Positions 1-8,657 of a stretch of DNA of 10,956 bases are shown piece after piece. The position numbers and the translations under genes were made by a program. Numbering within the stretch: position 1 is the stretch's first letter; each line of letters starts with the position of its first letter. Source of the DNA: an uncultured Pseudomonadota bacterium (lineage in GTDB: Bacteria > Pseudomonadota > Gammaproteobacteria > Burkholderiales > Methylophilaceae); NCBI GenBank assembly GCA_903854305.1, contig CAINWC010000440.1, positions 1 to 10,956 on the forward strand, written 5' to 3'. Below the pieces are notes generated by a model. The model was not told where the DNA came from and ran no database searches. It was given only the letters and a program-made list of their open reading frames with translations.

Positions 1-217
1 AATCTAGCTGAATCAATAAAAAATAATTATCAGATTACCCTTAAGATTTACTTAAAGATTATCTAATAGTTATTTTGGCTATGTGCAAAATAAGGTTGGA
101 AAGTTATTGTTTTCACCATCAAATAGTATTTCCAAATAAAATACGTTTGGTTGGAATTGTTGGGTATAAATCATAATTTTCAACAACTGATTGGTTGAAT
201 TTAGGATGATTCCATTT
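1..217. other. AT-rich stretch downstream of the CBASS effector, no gene seen
   Basis: No open frame with recognisable content is visible here. The stretch holds several short inverted repeats built from the same words. TTGGAAA at 96-102 can pair with TTTCCAA at 129-135, and CCAAA at 132-136 can pair with TTTGG at 146-150 across a 9-base loop. These could form weak AT-rich hairpins after the end of the effector gene. None has the GC-rich stem plus T-run of a convincing intrinsic terminator, so I do not call one. Confidence 0.4.
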
Positions 218-1129
218 TTATATTTTATTATTCAATGAAGCTTTAACCTCTTGAATTAAGACTGATGCACCTTTATTCATTTGCTCTTCATGGCCATCTC
301 GGAACATCCAAAATATATTGTCGAAGATAGGTGGATTCCTTTTTCGACCATCATAAATTTCATCCTGAAGCAGTCTGGAATTGACTTTAATTTCATCAAT
401 GCCTGCTCCATTGACAGCACTGCTCCATAGCTTTTCCGCATGATCTCTAAGCTTATCTAATCTGTCAGCTGCATCACGATGCTCAATAAATTGACTCACA
501 CCTAACTTGTAAAGAGCAGACATCGGAATAACTATCTTCATCACGAAATCAGTCATGGTCAGATCTTGAATAAAACCAAACCAAACCAAAGAAATTGCCA
601 AGAGAATCAGAATAGTAAATATCGTATTCGCATACCTTCGCCGAAGCGTGGAGTCCCACCAAATGTTGGCACGCTGACAAACTATGCATCCCCATTGAGT
701 AGGTAGCTGCTGAACTTCAATTGGATACCAGTTCCTAAGCTTTTCTAGCTTCGCAGCATTTTTTCCTAACTTTTTGGCATGCTCATGTATCAGTTCTGGC
801 TCAGGTCTTTTTCCAACCTTGATTTCATTCCACTTAATAGACAAGACCTTTGTGTCAAAGGCTTCTTGAACCAATGCTCCCTGACTCCTCAATTTCTTCT
901 GAAGTGGATTCAAAAACACCAAATCAACTAGTAATATCGTTACACCCAGTAGTGCTGCATAGTTTTTTAGCTCTGGATGAATGATGCCTAACAGGGTCGC
1001 AGTCATTGCAATTGGCCCTGCAATAATCATTTGTGAACCGATAATTACTTTAGCCGATGAATAAAGTTGGCGCTGAGCAGCCAACATCTCAATTTGAGTG
1101 GGTGCGTTTTGTTTTTGATTTATATTCAT
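218..1129 (-). CDS. S-4TM family CBASS membrane effector
   Basis: This 303-residue protein is the likely effector of the adjacent CD-NTase. Effectors of this class are thought to bind the cyclic oligonucleotide made on infection and to disrupt the inner membrane, killing the cell. Four hydrophobic segments are visible at about residues 29-50, 56-73, 167-187 and 192-211, with a long charged cytoplasmic loop between pairs two and three. The loop carries the family-typical WYP (about 134-136) and CQRANIWWD (about 151-159) motifs, followed by an arginine-rich patch. I start it at the ATG at 1129, two bases after the nucleotidyltransferase stop. A TTG at 1135 would overlap that stop in a TTGA, but it is a rarer start and no better placed. 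No strong ribosome binding site is seen, so translation probably depends on re-initiation from the upstream gene. The family assignment (SMODS-associated 4TM) is by motif recognition; the ligand is unknown. Confidence 0.85.
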   Translation of the reverse strand: MNINQKQNAPTQIEMLAAQRQLYSSAKVIIGSQMIIAGPIAMTATLLGIIHPELKNYAALLGVTILLVDLVFLNPLQKKLRSQGALVQEAFDTKVLSIKWNEIKVGKRPEPELIHEHAKKLGKNAAKLEKLRNWYPIEVQQLPTQWGCIVCQRANIWWDSTLRRRYANTIFTILILLAISLVWFGFIQDLTMTDFVMKIVIPMSALYKLGVSQFIEHRDAADRLDKLRDHAEKLWSSAVNGAGIDEIKVNSRLLQDEIYDGRKRNPPIFDNIFWMFRDGHEEQMNKGASVLIQEVKASLNNKI

Positions 1130-1131
1130 AG

Positions 1132-2004
1132 TCAAAGGTAATAGCTTGGAAACTTGTCGTTGTAAAGCTTACCCCACCATTCAAAAGCTTCTTTAATATT
1201 GTCATTGATTGTGGCATCTCTTGCCTTCTGAGCGCGGGTTGAAGCTGTGGCGAGTTTGGACAAAGCATCAACTTTAAAGGCTTCTGTTTTACAGGGATAG
1301 ATGTAACCAGATACACCCATCGGGTCTTGCATCATTGCCAATTCACTATCCCTAAGCTGCCGCAAGATTGTATTTATATCAATGTCATAGGCAATGCTTT
1401 TTTCATCAGCCGCAAACTTTGCAACTCGCATCTCAAGGTAGAAAGAAGAAATCTTTGCTCCCTGATAAAACTTCCATGCTTTAATAAAACGTATCAGCGG
1501 CTTAACTTTTCCTCCGTGTTGCTTATCAATGTAGTCCACGTATGCATTATGAGCATCAGGACTGGCTTCCATCCATCCGTCATTCCCGTCAGCTATTTCA
1601 TAGACCTTGTAGCCATTTGACTCATTGACATAGTCTGCGACCACAATCTCAGTATCTTCAGATTTTTTGTCACCAAAGGGCACCAATACGGCAGGTGAAT
1701 TTACTGCTACACCAGTATCTGGAAATCTCGTAGCAAGTGCATTCTTCACCTTAATCAGTGAAGCAGTAGATGTTTTAGTCAGTTGTGCAGTGGGGATACA
1801 AGCTAAGTAGTCAACATCGCTGTAGCCTGACACATTTGTTCCATTCCCAAATGATCCAATTCTAGTAAACCGATTCAAACCGAAGTTGCTTTTGAGGCAT
1901 GCCTCAATCGAAGCTCGATGACTTTTTGCAAGAGCAGTCTCTGCTTTTGTAGCCTTGATACTAGTTAGAAAGTCATCAAAGCCCTGTGCAATTGTTCTAG
2001 GCAT
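1132..2004 (-). CDS. CD-NTase (SMODS cyclic oligonucleotide synthase) of a CBASS system
   Basis: This 290-residue nucleotidyltransferase probably makes a cyclic di- or trinucleotide alarm signal in response to phage. The polymerase-beta-like core shows the GS motif at G50-S51, followed by the metal-binding D63-x-D65 in YSDVDYL. The third acidic position falls in the strand TEIVVAD (E119, or alternatively D124). The helical half contains a VKPLIRFIKAWK segment (about 167-178), typical of SMODS enzymes, and the length is normal. I choose the ATG at 2004 because GGGAG sits 5 bases upstream; the in-frame GTG at 2010 would leave no spacing. The stop lies two bases before the effector ATG, so the two genes are one operon. 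No Cap2/Cap3 or HORMA/TRIP13 accessory genes are visible, which fits a minimal type I CBASS. The product nucleotide cannot be told from sequence alone. Confidence 0.9.
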   Translation of the reverse strand: MPRTIAQGFDDFLTSIKATKAETALAKSHRASIEACLKSNFGLNRFTRIGSFGNGTNVSGYSDVDYLACIPTAQLTKTSTASLIKVKNALATRFPDTGVAVNSPAVLVPFGDKKSEDTEIVVADYVNESNGYKVYEIADGNDGWMEASPDAHNAYVDYIDKQHGGKVKPLIRFIKAWKFYQGAKISSFYLEMRVAKFAADEKSIAYDIDINTILRQLRDSELAMMQDPMGVSGYIYPCKTEAFKVDALSKLATASTRAQKARDATINDNIKEAFEWWGKLYNDKFPSYYL

Positions 2005-2041
2005 GTACACTCCCTTTATTATTAATTGCCTTTAATGTAAA

Positions 2042-2071
2042 CATATAATAATGTCCAAACTTACAGTCCAA
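2042..2071 (-). promoter_or_regulatory. possible weak promoter and 13-bp repeat upstream of CBASS
   Basis: On the minus strand TTGGAC (2066-2071) precedes TATATG (2042-2047) by 18 bases, or TATTAT (2045-2050) by 15 bases. Both are imperfect sigma70 matches. The heptamer GTCCAAA (plus-strand reading) occurs twice, at 2053-2059 and 2066-2072, a 13-bp period that could be an operator or chance. This 80-base gap is the only place for a dedicated CBASS promoter; read-through from hsdR and the transposase is the alternative. Confidence 0.25.
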
Positions 2072-2073
2072 AT

Positions 2074-3398
2074 TCCACATAGAACTAATCCAATCCCCCA
2101 GCCTCAGCAATCTCAATCAAGGTCGGAATGTGCGGCCCATATTCAACTGTTTCATTGATGCCTTTAGCTGAGGTAGTTGGTGGAATTGCTAGTCTCACAC
2201 CACTGCCTACCTTACGGGCATGTTTGGCATAAAGCGTCTTGGCACGTATGATTTCATAGCTGTAGCCACGACCAATTCTATTGGCAATTTTTATCAGTCC
2301 ATTTAGACACTCAGTGTAGGCATTGGTAATCTGGCTAGGTGAATCCCAATATGCAAAGATGTCTTCATAGTGATTGTGTACAGTCTTGGCAAGACTGTGG
2401 AATCGATCTAGTTCTTTTTCAGGCAAGGTGTTTTCCCATGCTTCAAAAGCCCGCATTGCAGAAACTTTGTCTGGGTCGTCGTAAATCCTGAAGAAAGCCT
2501 CTTTAAAATCGTAAGCCTGTGCCAATGATGGGATGGTCTCGCGTACCACTTCCAACGCATTGCGCTCTGCCTGGCTTAATGATGATGGTCTTTTTAACGT
2601 TAGCCAGCGGATGGATTTTTTTACCTGCACACGCTCATTTTTAGTTAGCGTTGATTGATACTTTTTCCGCTCTTCATCCAAGGCCTCGGAAGCCATTTTC
2701 AGCACATGAAATTTATCAATCACTAACCGTGCATTTGGCAGATATTCGCTGAATGAGCGTTTAAATGGTCTCCACATATCAGTGCAGACCCATTCAACTT
2801 TTTCTCGATCTGGCATATTTTTGAAGTATGGCTTCAGGTGGTCTTGAGTTCGGAATTCCAGCATATCAAAGACATTATTCGTGGCCAGATTGGTAATGAC
2901 ACAACGATAAGCGCCAGCTAAATTAACTTCATCGATCCCCATAATGACTGGAGTCTCATAACGGACAGTTTCTTCCATCTCTTCAATCAAATCATGAGCA
3001 ATGTTCTTGATCGTATTTACAGCCAAGCCAGTCTGCTCTGCTAAGCTGTGAAATGTCATGCCAAGACAACGCTGTCGGATGGCATCCACAAGTCTCTTTG
3101 TTGCGCGGCGACGCTCATCCAGAAACGTGAGCTCCGGGGTGGATGTCTTGCCGCAAGCATCGCATCGATAGCGCGGTCGTGAGATTTCAAGCCGGACTGG
3201 TTGCATCTGCATAGGCGTATCTGCAAAAATATTTGTTCGTCTCCCGTGTCGATATAAAAGACGGGCACAATCAGGGCAGTGAGGCAGCTCGCCTTCCACT
3301 ACTTCAGCAATAATGGTGATTGCACGGCTACTTGAATGCAAGTCAACCGGCTTTACGCCTGGCAGATTGAGAAGATCAAGCACCTATGTCATCCACAT
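2074..3398 (-). mobile_element. candidate minimal ISL3 insertion bounded by a 7-bp direct repeat
   Basis: On the minus strand ATGTGGA occurs at 3398-3392, inside the last codons of hsdR, and again at 2080-2074, just past the transposase stop. The 1311 bases between the copies are almost exactly the transposase gene, with 8 bases before its start and 4 after its stop. ISL3 elements normally make 8-bp target duplications and have inverted repeats of 15 or more bases. Here the duplication would be 7 bp, or 8 bp with one mismatch, and no good inverted repeat is found. The boundaries are therefore a proposal. Confidence 0.45.
2085..3383 (-). CDS. ISL3-family transposase, intact
   Basis: This 432-residue protein has the full ISL3 layout. 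An N-terminal zinc finger has C36-x2-C39 and C74-x2-C77, a helix-turn-helix lies at about 95-130, and a DDE catalytic domain has D151 (in GIDEVN), D202 (in CTDMW) and E358 (in NAYTECLNG). Length is normal for the family and there is no frameshift, so it may be active. The start is GTG at 3383: an in-frame TAG lies immediately upstream and the next methionine is at residue 58, so no longer form is possible. The start codon overlaps the hsdR end by 8 bases, so it probably relies on coupled translation. No clear Shine-Dalgarno sequence is seen; GTGGA 8 bases upstream is the nearest. Convincing terminal inverted repeats are absent. A 7-bp direct repeat flanks the gene (see the separate entry). Confidence 0.92.
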   Translation of the reverse strand: MLDLLNLPGVKPVDLHSSSRAITIIAEVVEGELPHCPDCARLLYRHGRRTNIFADTPMQMQPVRLEISRPRYRCDACGKTSTPELTFLDERRRATKRLVDAIRQRCLGMTFHSLAEQTGLAVNTIKNIAHDLIEEMEETVRYETPVIMGIDEVNLAGAYRCVITNLATNNVFDMLEFRTQDHLKPYFKNMPDREKVEWVCTDMWRPFKRSFSEYLPNARLVIDKFHVLKMASEALDEERKKYQSTLTKNERVQVKKSIRWLTLKRPSSLSQAERNALEVVRETIPSLAQAYDFKEAFFRIYDDPDKVSAMRAFEAWENTLPEKELDRFHSLAKTVHNHYEDIFAYWDSPSQITNAYTECLNGLIKIANRIGRGYSYEIIRAKTLYAKHARKVGSGVRLAIPPTTSAKGINETVEYGPHIPTLIEIAEAGGLD

Positions 3399-6300
3399 CA
3401 ATATTGCGTTGATCTCGGATCAGCTCATAAATAACGTCCGTAAGTGCGGACATTGCCTGTCTATCTGATTTTAATACCAAGGTGGCCAACTGCTGATGTG
3501 AGGTTAAGGCTCTCACAACACCTTGCTGAACAGCACCAGGCAAATTACCCTTTAACGCTTGGTCTCGTGTGTTGTTCTCGACCTGCGCCATGACAACATC
3601 ATTTTCTCGTGCAATTGAAACAATATGATTCACAAAGGTTGCTTGATCACGTAGCGGCGTGGCATCACCAAACAAGTGATTCAGTTTCTCGATTATCTCT
3701 ACAAGAAAATGTGGGTTATCTCCTTTTGAACCGCCGCCTCCTGGCCCAACTGGTTGTAATGACGGAACCTCTTCGTCTTCTGAAGGTACATCCTGCTTGC
3801 TCTTAATGTCAAAGCCGGTGAGTACCAGACCTTTCAAATCAACATTTTCAGGAGTCTCACCGCTGAGTCTCTTCATGAGTAACTTAGTAAAGGCCGCAAA
3901 GTTTTCTAATTCAGGATCGCCAAAATCGATCAACTGCGCCACATAAGCGTAAGTTCGGCAGAATCGACCCAATCCTGATTTGAAAGCCATAAGTGTTTTA
4001 ATTTGATCAGCATGCTCTTGCCGATGATGATCCGCTGATTTTGCTCCAGCTTCATCACCTTGACTATGCGCCTTATCGAAAGCAGCTTCCCACGTCACAA
4101 TCGCTTCACGTAACATTTTTAGGCGCTGATTAAATAAGCGGGTTGGCCGCTCGGTAGCCGCGTACAGTGCTTTGTGCTGCGGTTCTTGAGCATGCGTGAT
4201 GTCGCGAATCGTCTTGAAGCGGGCTTCTTTGAAGCTATCTAAATCTTCCGTCTCATACAGGCCTTGGGCATCTAGCTGCTCTTTAATCTCATAAACAACA
4301 TTCACATCCTGTATATCGTCAATTTGAGCACCTTCATCATAGATGGCAAAAGCACGACGAACATTGGCAGGATCATTTACAAAATCAATAATAAATATCT
4401 CATCTTTGCCTGGTGCCATTCGGTTGAGCCGTGAGAAGGTTTGCACAATCTCTACGTCATTGGCGATTTTCTTATCCACGTACATCGCCACTAATTTAGG
4501 TTGATCAAACCCCGTCTGAAATTTGTCAGCAACCAACATCACGCGATATTCAGGCCGTTCGAAGGCAATACGTAAATCCTGACCAGCAACATCAGGGTTC
4601 ATGTTTTCCTCAGAGAATTCGTCATTCTCATCAATCAGAAACGCATCTTCGGTAAACTCTGCATCGAAATCGTGCATCACTTGTTTACCGGTCATTTTCC
4701 CGGAAAATGCAATCAGCGAGTAAATGCCTGCATATTCGGAGTGCTTAGCAATGTAGGCATCAAAACTCTTTTTATAGCGAATGGCCGCTGCGCGGGAGCT
4801 GGTGACTACCATAGCCTTGGCTTTGCCATCTAAGCGATGCGCTACGTTCTTGCCGAAATGCTCAATGATAAATTGCACTTTCTGCGTTACGTTGGACGGA
4901 TGTAATGCCATCCACTGCGCTAAAGCCCGCTTTGCGGCTTTGCCGCTGACGCGCTTAGTATCTTCAATCTGTTTGGCAAGGTTAAATGCTGTTTTATAGG
5001 GCACATAACCAAGCAGCACATCTAGAATGAATCCTTCTTCAATGGCCTGGCGCATAGAGTAGCGATGGAATGCGCGTGGCAGATTGTCTTTAGAGGCTGG
5101 CTGTGTAGGGTCTTGAGGGCGACCGAACAACATGAAGGTTGAATGCTTAGGCGTGCCGGTAAATGCAAAATAGCTGATATTTTCAGGGCGCGCACGCGAC
5201 TTTTGAAGCTGCTCTAGCAGCTCCTCTACAGTCAATGATGCCATTTTACCGTTGCCACTCATGGCAAGCGCGGTCTGGAGTTTCGCTGCTGTTGAACCAG
5301 TTTGCGAAGCATGGGCCTCATCAATGATCACAGCAAAGTTTTTACCCTTTAATGCCTTGTCGGTCACAATAGCTTCCATGGCATAAGGGAATGTCTGGAT
5401 GGTCACCACAATAATGGGCGTGCCAGCCAATAGCGCATCAGCCAATTGCTGACTTTTGGATTTAGAAGACTTTTGGCGATCTATGGCGGCAATCACACCA
5501 AATTGATGGTCAATCTGTTTTACCGCGTCTTGTAGTTGACCATCTAGCACGGTGCGATCTGTCACAATAATCACGCTGCTGAAGATAGCCTCGCCATTAT
5601 CTTTGCGACACTTCACTAAATCATGCGCTGTCCATGAAATCGTGCTGGTTTTACCTGAACCTGCACTATGGTCAGCAAGGTAAGACATGCCAGGACCGTT
5701 TTTCTTGGCATCTTCAATCATGGCATTCACAGCCGACCATTGGTGGTAGCGCGGAAAAATTAGCGTTTCTTTCTTAGACCAGTTTCCTTTGAGGTCAACG
5801 ACATCTTTTTTCTCGACATAAACAAAGCCGTGGAAAATACGCAACCAGGCATCGCGTTGGCAAACCTGCTCCCAAAAGTAGGCTACAGGATATTCACCAT
5901 CCTTGCGCTCAGGGTTTCCTGCATGTCCTGCATTGCCTTGGTTGAATGGCAGAAAAAAGGTGTTTTCGCCATCCAGTTTGGTTGCCATCTGAATATCAGA
6001 ATCAGACATCGCAAAATGCACAACAGCACCACGCTTAAACGTCAGTAGCGGTTCACGGCGTTTGGTTTTGGGGTCATAGGGAAGTCTGTCTGTGCGGTAC
6101 TGATCCATAGCAGCGTCGGCTGACTGCGTAAAGTCTGTTTTCAGCTCAACTGTGGCAACAGGAATGCCATTAATAAACAACACCAGATCAATCGCCAGCT
6201 TACGGGATGGGTGATATTGCAATTGTGGTACCACTCGCAGAATATTGGCTGCATAGCGCTTCAATACATCGGTATTACGCTTATCCTCTGGAGCCGCTTC

Positions 6301-6606
6301 CGAAAGATCAAGATGCCCACAACCAGCGATAGAGAAGCCATTGCGTAAAATATTCGTGGTGCCGTGGTCTGTAAGCGCTTTGGCTAAACGATCCATGAGC
6401 ACCTCACGAGTACGCTCGCCGTTATCCTTCTGGAGCTTAGTCCACTTCTCAAGTTGCGTAGCTTCCAGCCATGCAATCAAGTCCTCCGCATAGAGGGCTC
6501 GCTCGGTATCATAGTGCAGCGTATCGCCAATTTTCCAGCCCTGTGTCTCCAGTTTGGAAACAACATAGGCTTCAAAATGTTTTTCTTGGTGTGCTGTATC
6601 GCTCAT
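3376..6606 (-). CDS. hsdR: type I restriction enzyme R subunit (HsdR)
   Basis: HsdR is the motor and nuclease subunit of a type I restriction complex; it translocates DNA by ATP hydrolysis and cuts at a distance from unmodified sites. The 1076 residues show an N-terminal PD-(D/E)xK nuclease (D140, then E154-x-K156 in VELK, with QY in MDQYRTDR at 169-170). The superfamily 2 helicase motor follows, with Walker A GSGKT at 316-320, DEAH at 429-432, FTGTP at 482-486 and a QTFSRLNR motif VI at 722-729. A long alpha-helical C-terminal region completes it. All key residues are present, so it should be functional. AGGGGG lies 8 bases before the ATG, and the start is 21 bases after the stop of the HEPN gene. 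The final residues (DDIGA) may have been supplied by the transposase insertion; joining across the flanking repeat would end the protein IDVEFGL instead. Confidence 0.96.
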   Translation of the reverse strand: MSDTAHQEKHFEAYVVSKLETQGWKIGDTLHYDTERALYAEDLIAWLEATQLEKWTKLQKDNGERTREVLMDRLAKALTDHGTTNILRNGFSIAGCGHLDLSEAAPEDKRNTDVLKRYAANILRVVPQLQYHPSRKLAIDLVLFINGIPVATVELKTDFTQSADAAMDQYRTDRLPYDPKTKRREPLLTFKRGAVVHFAMSDSDIQMATKLDGENTFFLPFNQGNAGHAGNPERKDGEYPVAYFWEQVCQRDAWLRIFHGFVYVEKKDVVDLKGNWSKKETLIFPRYHQWSAVNAMIEDAKKNGPGMSYLADHSAGSGKTSTISWTAHDLVKCRKDNGEAIFSSVIIVTDRTVLDGQLQDAVKQIDHQFGVIAAIDRQKSSKSKSQQLADALLAGTPIIVVTIQTFPYAMEAIVTDKALKGKNFAVIIDEAHASQTGSTAAKLQTALAMSGNGKMASLTVEELLEQLQKSRARPENISYFAFTGTPKHSTFMLFGRPQDPTQPASKDNLPRAFHRYSMRQAIEEGFILDVLLGYVPYKTAFNLAKQIEDTKRVSGKAAKRALAQWMALHPSNVTQKVQFIIEHFGKNVAHRLDGKAKAMVVTSSRAAAIRYKKSFDAYIAKHSEYAGIYSLIAFSGKMTGKQVMHDFDAEFTEDAFLIDENDEFSEENMNPDVAGQDLRIAFERPEYRVMLVADKFQTGFDQPKLVAMYVDKKIANDVEIVQTFSRLNRMAPGKDEIFIIDFVNDPANVRRAFAIYDEGAQIDDIQDVNVVYEIKEQLDAQGLYETEDLDSFKEARFKTIRDITHAQEPQHKALYAATERPTRLFNQRLKMLREAIVTWEAAFDKAHSQGDEAGAKSADHHRQEHADQIKTLMAFKSGLGRFCRTYAYVAQLIDFGDPELENFAAFTKLLMKRLSGETPENVDLKGLVLTGFDIKSKQDVPSEDEEVPSLQPVGPGGGGSKGDNPHFLVEIIEKLNHLFGDATPLRDQATFVNHIVSIARENDVVMAQVENNTRDQALKGNLPGAVQQGVVRALTSHQQLATLVLKSDRQAMSALTDVIYELIRDQRNIDVDDIGA

Positions 6607-6627
6607 ACTATTTCCCCCTGGTTAACA

Positions 6628-7347
6628 TCAATTCGCGATGAACCCGCGAACTCCAACAATCATCTCCTGAACGGCCACATCTGAGACAAACTCCCAATTA
6701 CCATGTGCGGACTGGTTGCGAAGTTCAAGATAGGTATGAAGTCGCTTAGCCGTATTAACATCGACACCACCAACATTTTTCAGGGTTTCTAGTAGTTCAG
6801 CAGTCTTCTTCCTCTGACCGTCCTTCTTGGTTATATCGAGGCCTCTAGTTGTGCAGAGGCTGACCAATTTGGATTCAAGCGCAATTCCAGCATACAGGCA
6901 GGCAGTATTTGCTTCTTTCAATCCTGATTTCTCTACTGACGAAAGTAGTTCCTCGGCTTCACTCAAGTATGAAATACCTACTTCATCATAGATGCGTTGC
7001 TGAAGTGGTCGGTAATATCCCCTAGCAAATGCCTCGCGAAGCCCCTTCAATTGGCCAATCGTGGACGGGAATCCTTTCGGGCGAAGAGAACGGCAGCTAA
7101 CGACAAATTGAATTTTTGTAGAGTCTAAGTTTGGAAGCGCATGATCAACCAAAGTGGCGACTTGATACTTCCATTGCTCAAATGCTTGCACATCTCTAAC
7201 TATAGGCTCAATGATTTTCTGATGCCGAACACGGTCTTGAACCCAGCTATATGAACTGGTGATTTGCGGATTAAGCTCAACTTCAAACGTTTCGGCTTGA
7301 GCGATTAGCGAATCAAATTCTTGCAGTACTGAGTTTCGACTATTCAC
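6628..7347 (-). CDS. HEPN-like protein embedded in the hsd operon
   Basis: I do not recognise a named family for this 239-residue protein. The C-terminal half (about 143-239) looks like a compact helical HEPN domain. It begins with a helix around LYAGIALESKL and carries R210-N-Q-S-A-H215, the RNxxxH signature that forms the RNase site in active HEPN proteins. The N-terminal 140 residues are helical and unassigned, with a W/Y-rich stretch at 30-65. The start is GTG at 7347, overlapping the hsdS stop in a GTGA, so translation is coupled. It sits between hsdS and hsdR, which normally adjoin. Possible roles are an RNase toxin triggered when restriction fails, a partner of AbiF, or a non-catalytic structural HEPN protein resembling the DUF4145 type. 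The motif is seen; the activity is inferred. Confidence 0.7.
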   Translation of the reverse strand: MNSRNSVLQEFDSLIAQAETFEVELNPQITSSYSWVQDRVRHQKIIEPIVRDVQAFEQWKYQVATLVDHALPNLDSTKIQFVVSCRSLRPKGFPSTIGQLKGLREAFARGYYRPLQQRIYDEVGISYLSEAEELLSSVEKSGLKEANTACLYAGIALESKLVSLCTTRGLDITKKDGQRKKTAELLETLKNVGGVDVNTAKRLHTYLELRNQSAHGNWEFVSDVAVQEMIVGVRGFIAN

Positions 7348-8657
7348 GCTGTCTCCCGAAGGTCAATTTGGCCGGTGACGGCAGCAGTAATCATGGCAGA
7401 ACGACGCTCTTTGAGGAGGTCGATGCTTAGTTTGGTTTTCAGCGCAAGAAGATCAAGGCGAGCGGTTTCGTGGTCAATCCAGTCAGCAATAGAGCCTCGA
7501 TGGTTGAGTGGTGGAAGACAGATAGTAACGCTCCCAATGGTATCTTGCCCAAGGCCGTATCGAGTGATTCCAGGCGCTTCTACGAAGAAGTAAGCTAGTG
7601 TTACATGTGATTGCATTGTTCGATGAATCAAGCGGGCGGTGTTGAGGTCGCCAGTCCGAATCTGTGTAAGGTGGTATCCGCAAACGACGCCTGGTACATC
7701 ATCTGCAACAAGAGCGGGAATGCCAATATCGGAAGGGTCTTCCGAGTCTTTAGTGATGATTACATCGCCCTTTTGTAGAGAGAATTGCTCTATTTCAGCA
7801 GGACTGGCCGTTGCCTGCATAAATGACAAGTCTTTAGTGATGAATTCGTTGTAATACACATCGGTGTAGTTGCATAGACCTACAGCCGCCTGACCTTCGT
7901 AAGTTTTTTTATCGACGCTGCTGTTCTTAAATTCCGAGATATGGCGTAGGCGTTTCACTTCCCACCCCTCAGGCACTTCATCAATCCACTCCACCCCTGA
8001 ATCTTTCATCTTGACGTTAAGGTTAATGCCTTTGGTGACAGCATGCGTAATGAGAGCCGAACGCTTTTCTTTTAGCAATTCAATGAAGCGGGTTTTCTTG
8101 GCGATGATGGCATCAATACGTGCGTTTTCGCGGTCGAGTGCTGCAATGATTTTAGCCTGTTCAGATTGGCTCGGTGATGGTACATAGATTGAGCCGACAT
8201 GCTCCCAATCTGCTCTTGGCATTTTTGTACCTTCGCAGCCAGCTTCAATTTGTTGTGTGACTTCAGTGGTCAATAACCATTGTTGGAGCCATGGAGCCAT
8301 GATTAATGTTGGCTGCATGACAAGGAATTCGGTTGAACAAACTCCATTTGAATCGCTAACGATGGCTTTCTTTAAGTATGGGCGAAGCTTTCCATACAAG
8401 ACATCGCCTGATTTAAATACTCCCACTGTCGAATCTTCATTTTGACGTGAGTTTCCCTCAGTTGGACGATATTTTCCTGAGCCTGACTCAACATCTTCCA
8501 AACCTATGTATCGCCATCCTTCAGGAGCGTCGGTACATCTTTCATTTCGCAATGATGTAAAACGCTTTATTCTGGCAACATCCCATCCATCAGGCACATC
8601 ACCAATCCACTCTACGCCTGAATTTTTGTATTTAGGGTAAGCTTTGTAATGACTCAT
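7344..8657 (-). CDS. hsdS: type I restriction specificity subunit (HsdS)
   Basis: HsdS reads the bipartite DNA target and assembles with two HsdM and two HsdR subunits. The 437-residue protein has two half-repeats. Each begins with a SGVEWI..VP.GW..(K/R) element (13-25 and 220-232), runs through a variable target-recognition domain (about 30-150 and 240-375) and ends in a conserved coiled-coil spacer (about 165-210 and 388-430, containing LLKE(K/R)RSA.IT.AVT). The half-repeats are also visible as DNA repeats. The start is ATG at 8657, overlapping the abiF stop in ATGA, with a strong AGGAGGTG inside the abiF tail. Its stop overlaps the start of the HEPN gene. Both TRDs are complete, so it should specify a two-part site; the sequence recognised cannot be predicted here. 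Confidence 0.95.
   Translation of the reverse strand: MSHYKAYPKYKNSGVEWIGDVPDGWDVARIKRFTSLRNERCTDAPEGWRYIGLEDVESGSGKYRPTEGNSRQNEDSTVGVFKSGDVLYGKLRPYLKKAIVSDSNGVCSTEFLVMQPTLIMAPWLQQWLLTTEVTQQIEAGCEGTKMPRADWEHVGSIYVPSPSQSEQAKIIAALDRENARIDAIIAKKTRFIELLKEKRSALITHAVTKGINLNVKMKDSGVEWIDEVPEGWEVKRLRHISEFKNSSVDKKTYEGQAAVGLCNYTDVYYNEFITKDLSFMQATASPAEIEQFSLQKGDVIITKDSEDPSDIGIPALVADDVPGVVCGYHLTQIRTGDLNTARLIHRTMQSHVTLAYFFVEAPGITRYGLGQDTIGSVTICLPPLNHRGSIADWIDHETARLDLLALKTKLSIDLLKERRSAMITAAVTGQIDLRETA
7961..8627. repeat. pair of 46-bp direct repeats within hsdS
   Basis: The segments at 7961-8006 and 8582-8627 match at 39 of 46 positions in the same orientation. They encode the two SGVEWI..VP.GW elements that precede each target-recognition domain. 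Such repeats are expected from the duplicated architecture of HsdS and can serve as sites for domain exchange by recombination. Confidence 0.8.

Noticed and set aside
1089..1316. Minus-strand 75-codon open frame overlapping the CD-NTase and effector genes
   Set aside because: It lies in another frame of two well-supported genes and has no recognisable content or ribosome binding site.
2092..3369. Imperfect 12-bp inverted repeat (2092-2103 and 3358-3369, 9 of 12 matches) as the IS ends
   Set aside because: It lies inside the coding region at unequal distances from the flanking direct repeats and has too many mismatches for ISL3 ends.
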